Below are positions 26,401 to 36,700 of a stretch of 64,000 nt of DNA, piece after piece. The DNA is from Branchiostoma belcheri (taxonomy: Eukaryota; Chordata; Leptocardii; Amphioxiformes; Branchiostomatidae). The notes beneath the pieces are model-generated. The model was not told the DNA's origin, did not search any database, and was given only the letters and a program-made list of their open reading frames with translations. The first letter of the stretch is position 1. Each line of letters starts with the position of its first letter. Made by a program: the position numbers and the translations under genes. The stretch lies in assembly GCF_001625305.1 (NCBI RefSeq), contig NW_017802647.1, positions 564,218 to 628,217 on the forward strand, written 5' to 3'.

Positions 26401-27006
26401 ACACAGCTGGTTCATCCCCGGGCGTAGCGCCTCGCTGCCCTTGATCTTCAACACCTTCCAGGTGGTGGTGTCGGTGAAGATGACCACCATGTTCAGGTAC
26501 AGACTGACCAGCTTGGACTGGTCATTGTTGTCCGGCTTGAGCGTCTTCAGGTAGCAGCAGCACTGCCACAGCAGCTTCTTCATCTGCTGTATCCATGGCA
26601 ACACATGTTCCTTGCTGAGAGCCAGCGACACGTACCAAATCTTGGAGTCTCCCTCCACCTCCATGGAGGCCAAGATGTAACGACAGAGAGTCTGGAACAG
26701 GACATGGTCTTTCTTTTGGTCAAAGAAGTAGAGGAATCTCTCGGTGGCCTTGAAGACGGTCACAGCTGGTGCAAACTTGGCCTTGTCGGGAGAGCTAGTC
26801 GGGCTCACCTCCCGCGCCCACCCGATGAGAGACTGTAGATCGCCCTGCGTTTGTTTCCTCAGGCTGGAAACGGCCAAGAATCTTCTCACCACCGCCTGGA
26901 TTTTTGTAGCAGAGTGGTCTCTCCGTATCTCCTCCTGTCTGTTGACGCGAGCGGACTTCTTTTCGTCCAGGAAGGACGCCTTTTTGTCTTCGTACGGGGC
27001 GAACAT
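8257..27006 (-). CDS. UBE3B: ubiquitin-protein ligase E3B (HECT E3), whole gene span
   Basis: HECT-type E3 ligase that accepts ubiquitin from an E2 onto a catalytic cysteine and transfers it to substrate; vertebrate UBE3B is linked to mitochondria. Twelve coding exons on the minus strand: 27006-26248, 25575-25429, 22159-21989, 13819-13645, 13257-13048, 12654-11975, 11572-11341, 10722-10516, 10044-9803, 9441-9330, 9065-8954, 8429-8257. All junctions are GT-AG and all phases agree. The predicted protein is 1072 residues (human about 1068). It has an IQ motif near residues 33-50, a long helical middle, and a HECT domain from about residue 714 to the end, with the active Cys near 1040 in [10 protein letters not shown]. 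The C-terminus GFELS is identical to human. Exon 6 carries one extra base near 12544 that breaks the frame. Because every other feature is intact, a draft-sequence error or allelic indel is likelier than a pseudogene. Confidence 0.96.
8954..9065 (-). CDS. UBE3B: UBE3B coding exon 11 (residues 979-1016)
   Basis: 112 bp, acceptor CCTCAG, donor ACTGTCG|GTGGGT. It encodes [20 protein letters not shown] and [14 protein letters not shown], joining the next exon through a split Gly codon exactly as in human ([11 protein letters not shown]). Confidence 0.95.
9330..9441 (-). CDS. UBE3B: UBE3B coding exon 10 (residues 941-978)
   Basis: 112 bp, acceptor CTTTTAG, donor AAG|GTAAAA. It encodes [19 protein letters not shown] followed by DERKAFLK. 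It is too short to stand out by length alone and was placed by matching splice sites and phase. Confidence 0.93.
9546..9779 (+). mobile_element. tRNA-derived SINE-like element in a UBE3B intron
   Basis: A tRNA-like head includes a B-box-like GGTTTAATTCC near 9575 and GCCTGGGTGCGATCAAGAGG before it. A unique body follows, ending in a T-rich stretch near 9770. The A box is degraded, so the assignment rests mainly on the B box and overall layout. Confidence 0.45.
9803..10044 (-). CDS. UBE3B: UBE3B coding exon 9, HECT domain (residues 861-941)
   Basis: 242 bp, acceptor CCACAG, donor TTGAA|GTAAGT. It contains [20 protein letters not shown] and [10 protein letters not shown], the canonical HECT segment before the hinge to the C-lobe. 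Confidence 0.97.
10160..10192. repeat. perfect short inverted repeat
   Basis: Two 15-bp perfect arms (10160-10174 and 10178-10192) with a 3-nt loop, in the UBE3B intron between exons 9 and 8. No flanking duplication was recognised. Confidence 0.8.
10516..10722 (-). CDS. UBE3B: UBE3B coding exon 8, HECT N-lobe (residues 792-860)
   Basis: 207 bp, phase 0 at both ends, acceptor TTTTACAG, donor AAG|GTATGA. It contains [38 protein letters not shown] and EDVMGK, part of the E2-binding lobe. Confidence 0.97.
11064..11318 (-). mobile_element. tRNA-derived SINE, full length
   Basis: On the minus strand the head reads GTGTGGCGCAATGGCAGCGTG (A-box region) and then GGTTCGAGTCC (B box). A body of about 190 bp follows, ending in a pentanucleotide tail (AAATC repeats, plus 11064-11090). 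The head ends about 22 bp inside the intron from the exon 7 donor at 11340. A second, shorter copy lies at 22306-22470. Confidence 0.85.
11341..11572 (-). CDS. UBE3B: UBE3B coding exon 7, start of HECT domain (residues 714-791)
   Basis: 232 bp, acceptor TTTCAG, donor TATGAG|GTGAGC, ending in phase 0. It encodes [20 protein letters not shown] and [17 protein letters not shown], hallmark N-lobe sequence of HECT ligases. Confidence 0.97.
11975..12654 (-). CDS. UBE3B: UBE3B coding exon 6 with a 1-bp frame break (residues 488-714)
   Basis: 680 bp, acceptor CCCCCAG, donor ATCAG|GTGTGT. The upstream frame encodes [20 protein letters not shown] through SLTSDTE. The downstream frame resumes [16 protein letters not shown] and continues through [21 protein letters not shown] and [12 protein letters not shown]. 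One surplus base near 12544 separates the two frames. Without it the alignment to human is gap-free here and the total CDS is a multiple of three. The exon is more GC-rich than its introns and has long shadow frames on the other strand. Confidence 0.93.
13048..13257 (-). CDS. UBE3B: UBE3B coding exon 5 (residues 418-488)
   Basis: 210 bp, acceptor CTGAAG, donor ACTG|GTAAGT. It opens with a Thr/Pro-rich stretch ([16 protein letters not shown]), a lineage-variable linker. It then enters conserved VCHVCVLYQ and [11 protein letters not shown]. Confidence 0.9.
13645..13819 (-). CDS. UBE3B: UBE3B coding exon 4 (residues 360-418)
   Basis: 175 bp, acceptor TTTTGCCAG, donor GCAG|GTAAGC leaving one base of a Gly codon. 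It contains [16 protein letters not shown], almost identical to the human protein. Confidence 0.95.
15922..16001. mobile_element. TTAA-bounded miniature palindrome, copy 1
   Basis: About 80 bp bounded by TTAA at both ends, with inverted ends (TTAACATTCAGCCTG ... CAGCAGGGAGAAGGTTAA) and the family-specific interior TGGTTACTGGGTTAGGC. Same family as 22542-22617, 39757-39836 and 45835-45928. TTAA ends recall piggyBac-type targets. Confidence 0.6.
19137..19512. mobile_element. Harbinger-like MITE, copy 1 (376 bp)
   Basis: Terminal inverted repeats of at least 30 bp start GGCCACACCAATTTAATTTG and end with its reverse complement. The flanking 3-bp duplication is TAG (19134-19136 and 19513-19515). 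No coding capacity. The copies at 29614-29976 and 57499-57866 share the ends and interior. Confidence 0.85.
20085..20150 (+). repeat. possible retroelement 3' fragment
   Basis: Contains TGAGGAAGACC-N-GGTCGAAAGCTC, the hairpin-plus-GAAA pattern often seen near the 3' ends of Penelope-like and related retroelements. Related patterns occur at 42815-42855 and 59291-59330. No open reading frame supports it. Confidence 0.3.
21989..22159 (-). CDS. UBE3B: UBE3B coding exon 3 (residues 303-359)
   Basis: 171 bp, phase 0 at both ends, acceptor TTTTAG and donor CAG|GTAAGG. It encodes the [15 protein letters not shown] segment (human ESLEGCHTLCLMGNL) and ends RCQSYVQ before the large third intron. Confidence 0.92.
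22306..22470 (-). mobile_element. tRNA-derived SINE, 5' part
   Basis: Same family as the full-length SINE at 11064-11318: minus-strand head with the GGTTCGAGTCC B box, followed by the shared segment ATCTTGTGCCCTTGGGAAAG. The tail is missing. Part of it recurs at 23856-23897 across an assembly gap. Confidence 0.75.
22542..22617. mobile_element. TTAA-bounded miniature palindrome, copy 2
   Basis: TTAACCTCCACCCTGC at the left end and its inverted counterpart ending AAGGTTAA at the right, with the family interior GGGGTTAGGCAG. The 800-bp haplotype-specific insertion begins directly at its right end. Confidence 0.55.
22618..23419. mobile_element. haplotype-specific insertion of about 800 bp ending in a hairpin
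   Basis: Present in one allele and absent from the other (the empty site is at 24043). It ends in a near-perfect 39-bp hairpin (arms 23381-23394 and 23406-23419), preceded by a GAA/GGA-rich run. It also holds a tandem duplication of a segment with GAAATGCTCTGTGCAGG (22936-23063). Flanking homology is only about 2-3 A residues, so the mechanism is unclear. Confidence 0.6.
23836..23855. other. assembly gap (20 N)
   Basis: Twenty N bases between two near-identical sequences. Probably a spacer of nominal size rather than missing DNA. Confidence 0.95.
24090..24780. repeat. diverged tandem duplication, unit about 340 bp
   Basis: 24090-24440 and 24462-24780 share ordered blocks (TTGTAATCTAGATTCA, TAGTCTGTACATTCA, ACTACTTTCTG) with many substitutions. 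Unlike the allelic repeat beside it, the divergence suggests a genuine old duplication in the UBE3B intron. Confidence 0.65.
25049..25374. mobile_element. GTGCACCC-rich hAT-like element, copy 1
   Basis: Contains repeated GTGCACCC words, ends TTTCGAGCCCTG, and aligns in inverted orientation with 30803-31130 (shared GGAGCTGTGCAC and CCAGTGCACCTATTCCCA). The left boundary is approximate because that end is degraded. Confidence 0.6.
25429..25575 (-). CDS. UBE3B: UBE3B coding exon 2 (residues 254-302)
   Basis: 147 bp, phase 0 at both ends, acceptor TTGACCAG and donor CAG|GTATAG. It encodes [19 protein letters not shown] and a following LHLST, collinear with human FSDNLIRPFLIHIMSVPAL. Confidence 0.92.
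26248..27006 (-). CDS. UBE3B: UBE3B coding exon 1 (residues 1-253)
   Basis: A single 759-bp exon that starts at ATG 27006-27004 and ends at donor CAG|GTAAGT in phase 0. It holds the IQ motif ([20 protein letters not shown], calmodulin-binding type) and conserved stretches such as [24 protein letters not shown] and [10 protein letters not shown]. The start fits human UBE3B, which also begins MF a short distance before the IQ motif. Confidence 0.95.
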
Positions 27007-27635
27007 GTCGAGTTCCTCCCTCCGTGGCGCCGCCGCGATGTGCTAGACTGGGCAGTGCTGGTATGACGTGATGTCCGCAGCGCACCGTAACGTTACGTTA
27101 TTACGTCGGTAAAGAACTTGAGAGATCCCCGTTGCGTCGACCTAACGTAGAGATGTTGACATCCTCATATCACTCCTTCCAACTCACCTGCAGCAAAGAA
27201 AAACACACAATCACCTCAAAAATACGTATCCAGATTCTACACACATTTCCGTCACAAGGAGTGGTCAACAGAAGATTTATGAAGTTGTGAAATTAATTAA
27301 AATCAATAAAAAAACATCCGAAAAGACGAAAATCCCACCCTCTGGTCGCCATGATGAACGTAATGGATGATGGGACATCCGCATGCGCAATGCTGTTACT
27401 TTTGAGATAAACATTTTCTTCTGAGCTCGCCGATGTCGAAATTCTGCCTCGAGGATCGCGCGTTTTCCACAAAAATTTAGCCGTTTTTCCGTCAGATTTT
27501 TACTCACTGCTGTACACAAGGATGTGAAGGGAAACTAGCGGTATGTTCCCTTCTCCATGGACCTCTACCCGTCTTTTACATGTAGCAATTGAACGTTGAA
27601 TTTTCCCGGGAAACCCAAGGAGAACCTTCGGGGCC
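27007..27635. promoter_or_regulatory. divergent promoter between UBE3B and RAB40
   Basis: 629 bp separate the two start codons, which face away from each other. The segment is CpG-rich compared with its flanks and contains an NRF1-like site (GCATGCGCAA, 27381-27390), a YY1-like GCCATGATG (near 27348) and no clear TATA box. A minus-strand donor (GCAG|GTGAGTTGG, near 27188) may end a UBE3B 5' leader exon. Confidence 0.6.
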
Positions 27636-27774
27636 ATGTCGACTCGTAGCCCGAAGAGGGACTACGACTATCTGCTGAAGTTTCTCCTCGTCGGAGACAG
27701 CGATGTCGGAAAGCAGGAGATTCTGAGTGGCTTGGATGACGGAGCAAACGATTCCCCTTTTGGATACGGCTGTG
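27636..27774 (+). CDS. RAB40: RAB40 coding exon 1 (residues 1-47)
   Basis: 139 bp from ATG 27636 (context GGGCCATGT) to donor GGCTGTG|GTGAGT. It encodes [20 protein letters not shown], the first strand and P-loop, then [12 protein letters not shown]. Confidence 0.95.
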
Positions 27775-30700
27775 GTGAGTTAGTATGAAGAGTTCTGGGG
27801 GCATTATTCGGGATGGTATTCGGATGCCAGCCCCAAAATTAACCTTGCTTTGTAGCACTACATGGACGCTTTTGTACGCTCCAAAATGTTAATTTTTTTG
27901 CATGCCTGCTTCAAGCTTTTGAGCCCATATTTCTTTGGCTCAGTCTCTATTAAGGTTACCATATAGACCAAATACAAAAGCAGGACCGATGCAGCTCACA
28001 TTCCAACCTTGTTATCAGTTTTTGCTGCGGGCGGAACGAATCCAAAGAAGCGAGCCCGTGGGACAGATACAGCCCCCCTCCCCACCCCCGTAAACAAAAA
28101 TGCCCTTCTAAGTTTTGACATCTCGCGTTACCTTCTGGTAAGCTGCTTTTAGCAGAACTTGGCACGCAGCTAGGAAATGTAGTTGGACTGGTCTTCTGTA
28201 GGTGTTAGATGTTATCCTAACACCATAGGATAGTGTGAAAAACAGTTGTCTTGTTTGGCTAGTTGAGTTATTGACTGGCCAATCTGTTCTTTTCAAGTTC
28301 AACAATGGTTTGTCTACAGCTGTCAGACATTGGCCTTCTAAATGCAAGGTTTACATCCTTTTATTTTCATAGATACACATTCCAAATGAGGTGATGATTG
28401 ACTTGTGGTGATCTCTGATTGTCTTGAAATATCATGGCCTTATCAATGAGTTTATAACTATTGCTTCATCATTTACATGATAAAGAGAGCAGCTGTTGAT
28501 GTGAGGTGTTGCAGATGGAGAAATCTACTCGTAACTTCAACATGAACTTCATTGCACAACAAAGCAAAGCAGCTAGTCTTATCATTTGCAAGAAGAAAAG
28601 GTCCAGACTCTATTGTCTTCTCAAACATGTTCTTTGATAATGGGTGTTTGTGATCACAATTAAGACCAATGTAAAGGATTTGAATAGACAGAAACGAAGT
28701 GCGTCAACAGATATCTTTAGAAACCCGCACTCTCAAAGTGGCAGATGTTTCTGACAGTTTTTAAGGTGTTCTGCTCTTTAGCAGGACTTCAGGGGTCCCC
28801 TGGCCTGGAGACTGATAAGTTGTTGTTCTGCTGGAGTCCTTTATCATGTGTTGAAAGCGGGGCACCACATGTCATGACATGCTACAGGGGCGGCAGGATC
28901 AGTCCTGGTCTTTGTGATGGAAATAGAGAGCACTCCCCAAGTCTGGCAATCCCATCTACATTCTATTTCCTAGTCCTTCTATAAGGCCACAGCAAGTAAA
29001 TTTTATGGATGACATCTTCCACAGACTCCAAATCTAATGTGAGCGGGCGAAAAAAAAAACAAGGCAGCCTAAAAAAACAAGGTTCCTACATTTTAAAATT
29101 TTGACTCAATCATTGTACAAATGGTTTTTATGCGGTGGGAACATCACATATACACAGCCAACATCACATATCACTGCATCAAAGTAAGAAACAAAACATT
29201 AAATCAGAGCCTTTTCTTGTCTCCTCTCTTTATAGTTATCTGGCAACCACCTTCCAGCATGGCAACAGACATCTTTGCCCATTTTTGGCATGTTGACCAC
29301 TGTCAGAAGGCAACAATTTTTTTTCTTTCCAAAATCAGGCGAAAATTAATGCGCGCATTGATGTCATCCATAAGAATTACTTGCTGTGGCCTAATGCTGC
29401 AAATTTCCACTCCAGGCCAGGGGATGTTTCTTTGATACACTTCTCAGCAAGTGTTTGTGTTGATTTAATCAAGTGTATGATGTGTACTTCTGCTTGTCCC
29501 TAGTGACCAAGCCCTGAAGTGTTTATTATGAAGGTAGTGAAGGAACCAGATTGTCTGCTTTCCTCATTCCACCTCCAATCTTCCGCAAAGAAAGAAATTA
29601 ACATTTCCTATTAGGCCACAGCAATTTAATTTGTTGTTTCTCAGATGTTTTCAGAAAAAAATATGGAGCGACAGGGCTAAAAAAAAAAACAGGTCAAGGC
29701 ACCCCATGATAGCCAGAAATGTTACAATATGAGCCATGAAATGAAGATACCAGGCTGGTTGATTTTGAACTTTTAATGAAACAAAATTGCACTATTACAT
29801 TGAAATACTTTAACAACTAGAAAGAAAAGGACTTTCTTCAACCATTGGGGCCAAAATATGTCTTTCATTGAGCATTTTGTAGTTGATTTAGATCTAGAAT
29901 AAAATTTTTTTTTTTTCAAATCAGAAAAAAATGGATAGGGCGAATCTGAGAAACATCAAATTAAATTGGTGTGGCCTTAATGTGCCTATACTGGTGCTGT
30001 TGGTCAGTTCTTTAGCAAGGCTGGTGTCCAAAGCATTTGTGCTGATCTATCCATTTTTCTGAAGGTTCTTTAGCTCAAGAATGGGACAAAAGATGGCGGT
30101 ATGGTTGAAAAGAAACTTAGGAAAGAGATCTGGAGGATGTAATTATTGCAAACAATAGACCAGATTTTTCTGAGAGCTCTTGTATTCCCCAACAAAGCAC
30201 GTTTTCACCTGACTTGCTCTGGTATCTGCATACTAGTAATCGCTTTGCTGTGCAATAAGGTTGGATTTAGAGCACAGATAAACAGCATGATAGGCTTCAT
30301 GCATATCCCTCTGTTGTGAGATCTGCATTTTCTTACATCAAGAATATAGCTATAGGAATTACAATACATAATCCATTTGTATTAGGATACAAATCTGGTA
30401 ATAATATAGAGTATTGTGCTGTTACTACATACTATGAGTCAAGCAAGCCAACTTTGGATGCAGTGGTGACTCAAGATTTGGCAAGATTGATTGAAAAACT
30501 ATATAGAAAACCTTGACAAAACTTAGAGGGAAACATAATTTTTTTTCTAAGGAGAAGAATTTTTTTCATGTTATTATATTTTCTCTCAACAAAAGACTAT
30601 GGTTTATTCATTGATGTTTGATAATGTCAAATAGTATTGATTTTAATAAAAGAAAAGCCCGCGGCAAATGTGCGAAGTGCAACTTATCATTGTGTATAAT

Positions 30701-33700
30701 CTAGTTCATATCAGTTATCATCACATATGTTAAATTGTAGACATGGCTGTGAATGAATGTAGTAAATCTATGTCTTCCTATCCTGTGATTATAAGCTACT
30801 GCTGGGCTTGAAATTCATTTCTGGGAATAGGTGCACTGGTGCACCCGACTTAAAAAACTGGGTGCACAAAAAATTATTTGGGTGCACCATATGAAATTTC
30901 AGCAAAAACTGATTGTTTCATTTTTAAAGAAAAATACTACAAGGATTTTCTTGTTTTTCTGACACTAAGACGTCAACAATATGCTGTATTACTAATAGTA
31001 TACATTTAACATCTTACGTAAACCTGGAAAAATATTTGGGTGCACTGTTGTACCCATAGAAAAACATTGCGTGCACAGCTCCAAATTTGGGTGCACTAAG
31101 GTGCACATGCACCCAGTATTTCGAGCCCTGTACTGCATAGCTGTTATTTTTGACATATCACTTATTCGCCTTTGATAAAGTCCTCTGGGATCCCAGCACT
31201 GCATGCAATATTCCCCACCATTCCTTGGGACCTTAAACCGGATCTATTCTCCCACATTCCCCCAATACCTTTCCCCTCGTTTAGATGCTGATTTGAGAAG
31301 TGGAGGCAATCTAATCAAGGCTGTATGAAAAGCTTGAGAGGAAGTCCAATTTAGAGTAATGGAGAAGGTGTGTACAGATATATATAGGTCAGTCAGTTTT
31401 CTAGGTCAAATTGGGAGTGGTAACTTTTCAAAATGTTTTCAAAATTACAATAAAGCTTACATAAAAACGTTTTAATTTTATAATTTCATATAACATGTAG
31501 AAGCATATAAGTGAGATAGTTATTAGGCTGTATACTGTTCAGTTTCTGACATACATGTATGAAACAGCCAAATAGAAGGTTTGCCAATTGTAATGACATT
31601 GTTTGCATACAGGCTGCTTTAATTACCAATCAGAAATCTCATGCATTTCAATGGGCCAGGCTGGCTGTGAAATAGGTCTTTTATGGCATGGTTGCTATGA
31701 AGTAATGTATGCTAATGTCTCATGCACAGAGATTAGATGCTCCACCTTGCCTGCCATTATTCCCTTGTAAAAGATTAAATCATCAGAACTGAATGAAAGG
31801 TTGTAAGTTGTTGACAGGTAGCACAATAGTGCAGAATTAGTGACCCAATTATGATGAATAGGCTCAGCCACTGTTTTTTGGTCAAGATTAGATTTTTTAA
31901 ATATGTTTACAACCCTTTTATTGCTCTTATCTTTGTATATGTTTAATATATACAGGTTAACGATTTTGAGAGTACAAGGCAAAATAAACTCATAGAAGAC
32001 TTTTTCTTTCCTTCCCTACAACAGTAGTTTTCTCCAGCGATTGAACAATGTTAGATTATGCTGCCTATTGTGACTCATACATAGGCTAGTTAGAGCGTAA
32101 ATACAAATTAGTGCCATTGTACATGTAGGTGCTTATCATAGAGCAATGCTACATTGTCCCATGCATCTATAATCCTTTACAGATATCTAAACCGTGCAAG
32201 TAACCAGGTAATTTATCTGTTTACTTGTTGTATCTCGCTCAAGCTGCTAGCCTCATATGTCACCCATTGTGGTATACGTGACCAAGAACATGCAAGTGTG
32301 CTCGCCAAGTGTGTTGATGAAAAGCTCCAATTTACTTTGTAACTAAACCTCAGTGTTTTCCCTTACTGTTTAGTTTTCTTTTAGCTTGGTGGAAATGATT
32401 TCATTGCATAGATTAGAATAAGATTACTGATTTTTTTAACAAAGTTACAGTAACGAAAAGCAAAGTTTTTACATTTTGTATTGTATAGAGAGGAATAATG
32501 CAAACCCCCCTATGTATTTGACTAGTATTCTGTCATACCGGTAAGTTGTCACAAATTTCCCAAATGTATGGTTCGCCACACCTGTCTCCCTACAGACTGT
32601 CAATCATTAGGTGCATGGATGAGCCCACAGCAGGTGGAAAGTTAATTAAACGGGACTGATGGTTCATAACTACACCACCAATGGGATTTGTGCTGTGCTA
32701 CTTTGTGCTACACAAGTTTGTTTGGATGGATGGATGGAGGGCAGGAGGGATAGCGGGATAGATGTAGGGATGGATGGATGGATGGATGGATGGATGGATG
32801 GATGGATGGATGGATGGATGGATGGATGGAGGGATGGATGGATGGATGGATGGATGTAGGGATGGATGGATGGATGTAGGATGGATGGATGGATGTAGGG
32901 ATAGATGGATGGATTCAAAGAGCATTGTGCGATACTGGTCGGATACATGTAGTAGTACATGTACTATACAAATCACTTGGAAAACATGATAGGAAACATT
33001 ATAGGAAAACATATTTTGACAATGACTGATGTGTAAGAAAAATACTGTTTTGTTTTTGTTACATAGTCACCCTGTGAACTGCCCTGTGGCTAGCATGGTA
33101 ACCCTGTAATACCTTCTTGGCACTCTAACTACCCTACAGTTTGTCGCAAACATTATCTTCATATTTGTAAAGAGGCATCTTTCAATTAGTGAATACACAT
33201 TTTCAACACAGTTCAGGTCATGCATTTTGAAAGGTTATTACCTTCGCCAAGAAGGTTATGTTTTCAGTAGCGTTTGTCTGTGTGTGTGTGTGTGTGTAAT
33301 TTAGCAAGATAACTCGAGAAGCAGTGAATGGATTGGAATGAAACTTGGTAGGTGGGTAGGTCTTCATGAGACCTAGAAATGATTAGATTCTGGGCCCCCT
33401 GGCGGCTTTCCTAGGTACTGCAGCTGAACTTCCGGTTTTGATATCTCATGTTCTGGACATGCTAGGGTCACGAATTTTGGTTGGTAGATAGCTTTGGGGG
33501 TAGGGAAGAAGTGACATGAGATTGGGTCCCCTAGCGCCTTGTTCTGGAACTGCAGGAGCATTTGTTGAAAAAAATTTGAAGGACGATAACTCAAGATCTG
33601 GTTGACGTATTGTCGTGATTTTTGGCATGTATGTAGTCGAAGTGATGCTTGACATAATCAGATGGCAATTATGCAAATCAGGAGCTAATTTGCATAATTA

Positions 33701-36700
33701 ATGAGGAAATTCTATAAATCTGCTTTGTTCGATAATAGAACTATTAAACACTTGTGACATCTACTTGAGAACGAGAAAAACATCTGAGGATATAGATTAT
33801 GTAAATGAGAACCTAATTTGCTATAATTAATGGCAAATTCTTATAATTCCATAGTTGTCACTGCTGCACCCAATTTCATACTTGCCACATTTGGAAGTGA
33901 AGTGAAGATCAATAAACATAATTTATTCAATCATGACCTCATTTGCATAATTTATGAGGAAGTGCTATAATAGCCTTTTTGTTATGATAAGGCTGTCATT
34001 GGATGGAGAATATGATCAACTGATATAATCCATGCAAATGAGGCTCTTATTTACAAAATAAATGATAAAAATTGTATAATTTGTCACCCGCAAGAGTTAA
34101 CACCATTTGGCGAAGGTATGAGATCGTGGAACTCTTGTTGATTAAATGATTCCTAGATGTGATAGCATCTACTGGACTATTTTGAGTTCATGGTATCATG
34201 TCAAGGACTTTTGTGTGCTGAGTCCCAAGCGTCTTTGGAATTTAGAGAGGGAATTTTGATACGTTATTCCACCAATTCTCTGAAGAGTAAGCCACTTCAA
34301 GGCAAGGGCGACCTTTGTGGGAGTGGAATGTGCTGGGGTTCAAGTCAAGACTTGTTGGCAGATTCCTAAATGTACTTACAAAATGTTTTTGGTTACTGTA
34401 ACGTATACACAGTGATAGCAAGGATTGGGCTTATGGCAATCTTGACTTTTCAAAAGGTTATTTGCTACAGCATAAGTGGCCTGGTCCATGATTCTTTTNN
34501 NNNNNNNNNNNNNNNNNNNNNNNNNNNNNNNNNNNNNNNNNNNNNNNNNNNNNNNNNNNNNNNNNNNNNNNNNNNNNNNNNNNNNNNNNNNNNNNNNNNN
34601 NNNNNNNNNNNNNNNNNNNNNNNNNNNNNNNNNNNNNNNNNNNNNNNNNNNNNNNNNNNNNNNNNNNNNNNNNNNNNNNNNNNNNNNNNNNNNNNNNNNN
34701 NNNNNNNNNNNNNNNNNNNNNNNNNNNNNNNNNNNNNNNNNNNNNNNNNNNNNNNNNNNNNNNNNNNNNNNNNNNNNNNNNGTACCCGGTCCGGAACCCG
34801 TTATCGAACGCTTCCATGGCTTCCATAAAACGATTCGAACGCGTTTCGCCCTACCCGCTTGTGCCCCTTTCGAAAATTCGAATACAGAATCCGGACGTTG
34901 GAATTGATGTTGTTGCAGTTTAGGGTTCAGTGGCACCAACTTTTGGCTCATCTTGCATTGAAAGGCGCGTTTTCTTGGGTGGGTATGATATAAATAAAAT
35001 CCAACACGGTGTATTCCGCATCGCCCTCGGTCCCGGCCCTCCCGCGAGTCGGATCGCCCTCCGGCCTGCGGCCGTCGGGCGATCCGACCCGCGGTCGGGC
35101 CGATACCTCGGGCGATACGGAATACCCCGTGTTGTATTCTATATTTAACGCGGCTGTTTATGCTCTTCGGAAAGAGCATGCAGGCCCCCATGTACGTGGA
35201 TACATGACATGTGCTTATGGATTGTTCTTGTGTGGTCCATAGTTAAGCCTTTGGAGAAAACTTCAGTCTCTCTGTGATAAAAAGATATATTCCAAGTATG
35301 CTGCCTGGTATACAGCTGTCAGAACCTGGGACATGCATCAGAACCATGATCACAGCCTGCGCCACACTGAACAACTTTTATCTCTTGGCCCCTTCCCAAA
35401 CTCTTAGAACTCCCAGAGAGAATTCATTGATTCCAGGTGGAACCATGAAAAAATTAATTTGTCGGAATTTCAGACATTTCTACTGCACATGTATAGGAAT
35501 TAAGATCCCCAAATGGGAGAGGCATTGGTTTTGGTTATTACTTTTTTCTATTTTCATACTTCTCAAGAAATAATGTTTGTATGTTTCTTACTTGTATTTT
35601 GGGGTGAACAGGATTGAGAGAAAGGAATGGATTGTATTGAGACAATCTTTTTTCCCTCCTAGTCCTTGCAATAAAACAGCTCCCTCCAAGTCTTGAAGTG
35701 TTGTTGGTGTAAATTATTGACAGACTGAGCTCTAGGGAAGCACTAGTCTTTGTTGTTCTTGACTGTTTGGTGAGTGAGTGAGCCAGGGTGTGGGTTGTTA
35801 GTCTTGTTACTACGAAAGACCAAAGGTACAACTTCAACAAGGCTTCATCGGGTGAGTTTTCACCGTTCAAAACCCATTTTCACCCTTCAAAACCCAATTT
35901 TCACCCTTCAAAACTCAAATTTTTACCCTTCAAAACCCAATTTTCACCCTTCAAAACTCAATTTTTCATCGTTCAAAACTTAATTTTTCACCCTTCAAAA
36001 CTCAAATTTTCACCCTTCAAAACCCAATTTTCACCCTTCAAAACTCAAATTTTCATCGTTCAAAATTTAATTTTTCACCCTTCAAAACTAGTTTTCACCG
36101 TTCAAAACCCAATTTTCACCCTTCAAAACTTAATTTTTCATCGTTCAAAATTTAATTTTTCACCCTTCAAAACTCAATTTTTCCACCCTTCAAAACCCAA
36201 TTTTTCATCGTTCAAAATTTAATTTTTCACCCTTCAAAACTAGTTTTCACCGTTCAAAACCCAATTTTCACCCTTCAAAACTTAATTTTTCATCGTTCAA
36301 AATTTAATTTTTTAACCCTTCAAAACTCAATTTTTCACCCTTCAAAACCCAGTTTTCATCGTTCAAAACTTTTTTTCACCCTTCAAAACTCAAATTTTCA
36401 CCCTTCAAAACTCAAATTTTCACCCTTCAAAACTCAAATTTTCACCCTTCAAAACCCAATTTTCATCGTTCAAAACTCAAATTTTCACCCTTCAAAACTC
36501 AAATTTTCATCGTTCAAAACTTTTTTTCACCCTTCAAAACTCAAATTTTCATCGTTCATCGACTCGTCCCCAGGATACTATGGTTGGCTCTTCCCAGTAT
36601 GCTTTGCGCGGAGCACGGTCTCTTTTCCAGGGCAGTCAAATACAAACACGAATACGCTGTTATTCGCTGCAGTCCCGCCGTGCCCAGAACGTAATTTTAT

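Noticed and set aside
8257..27006. UBE3B as a pseudogene because of the frame break
   Set aside because: All 12 exons, splice sites, phases and catalytic residues are intact; a lone one-base indel in a polymorphic draft is better explained as an error or allele.
30316..30516. 66-residue frame in RAB40 intron 1
   Set aside because: Looks protein-like at first but has no domain, no splice sites and low-complexity AT-rich codons.
32724..32914. CRISPR-like regular array
   Set aside because: Simple tetranucleotide repeat without spacers; the window is animal DNA.
32659..33012. Poly-DGWM and poly-HPSI open frames on both strands
   Set aside because: Products of the GGAT microsatellite being open in several frames.
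34370..35191. Open frames of 120-270 residues across the 283-N gap
   Set aside because: Most of their length is unknown bases.
35788..36222. Repetitive open frame with FxPFKTQF-type units
   Set aside because: Read-through of the tandem array in the foldback arm. The inverted arm gives the same kind of frame; no start context or codon bias supports a protein.
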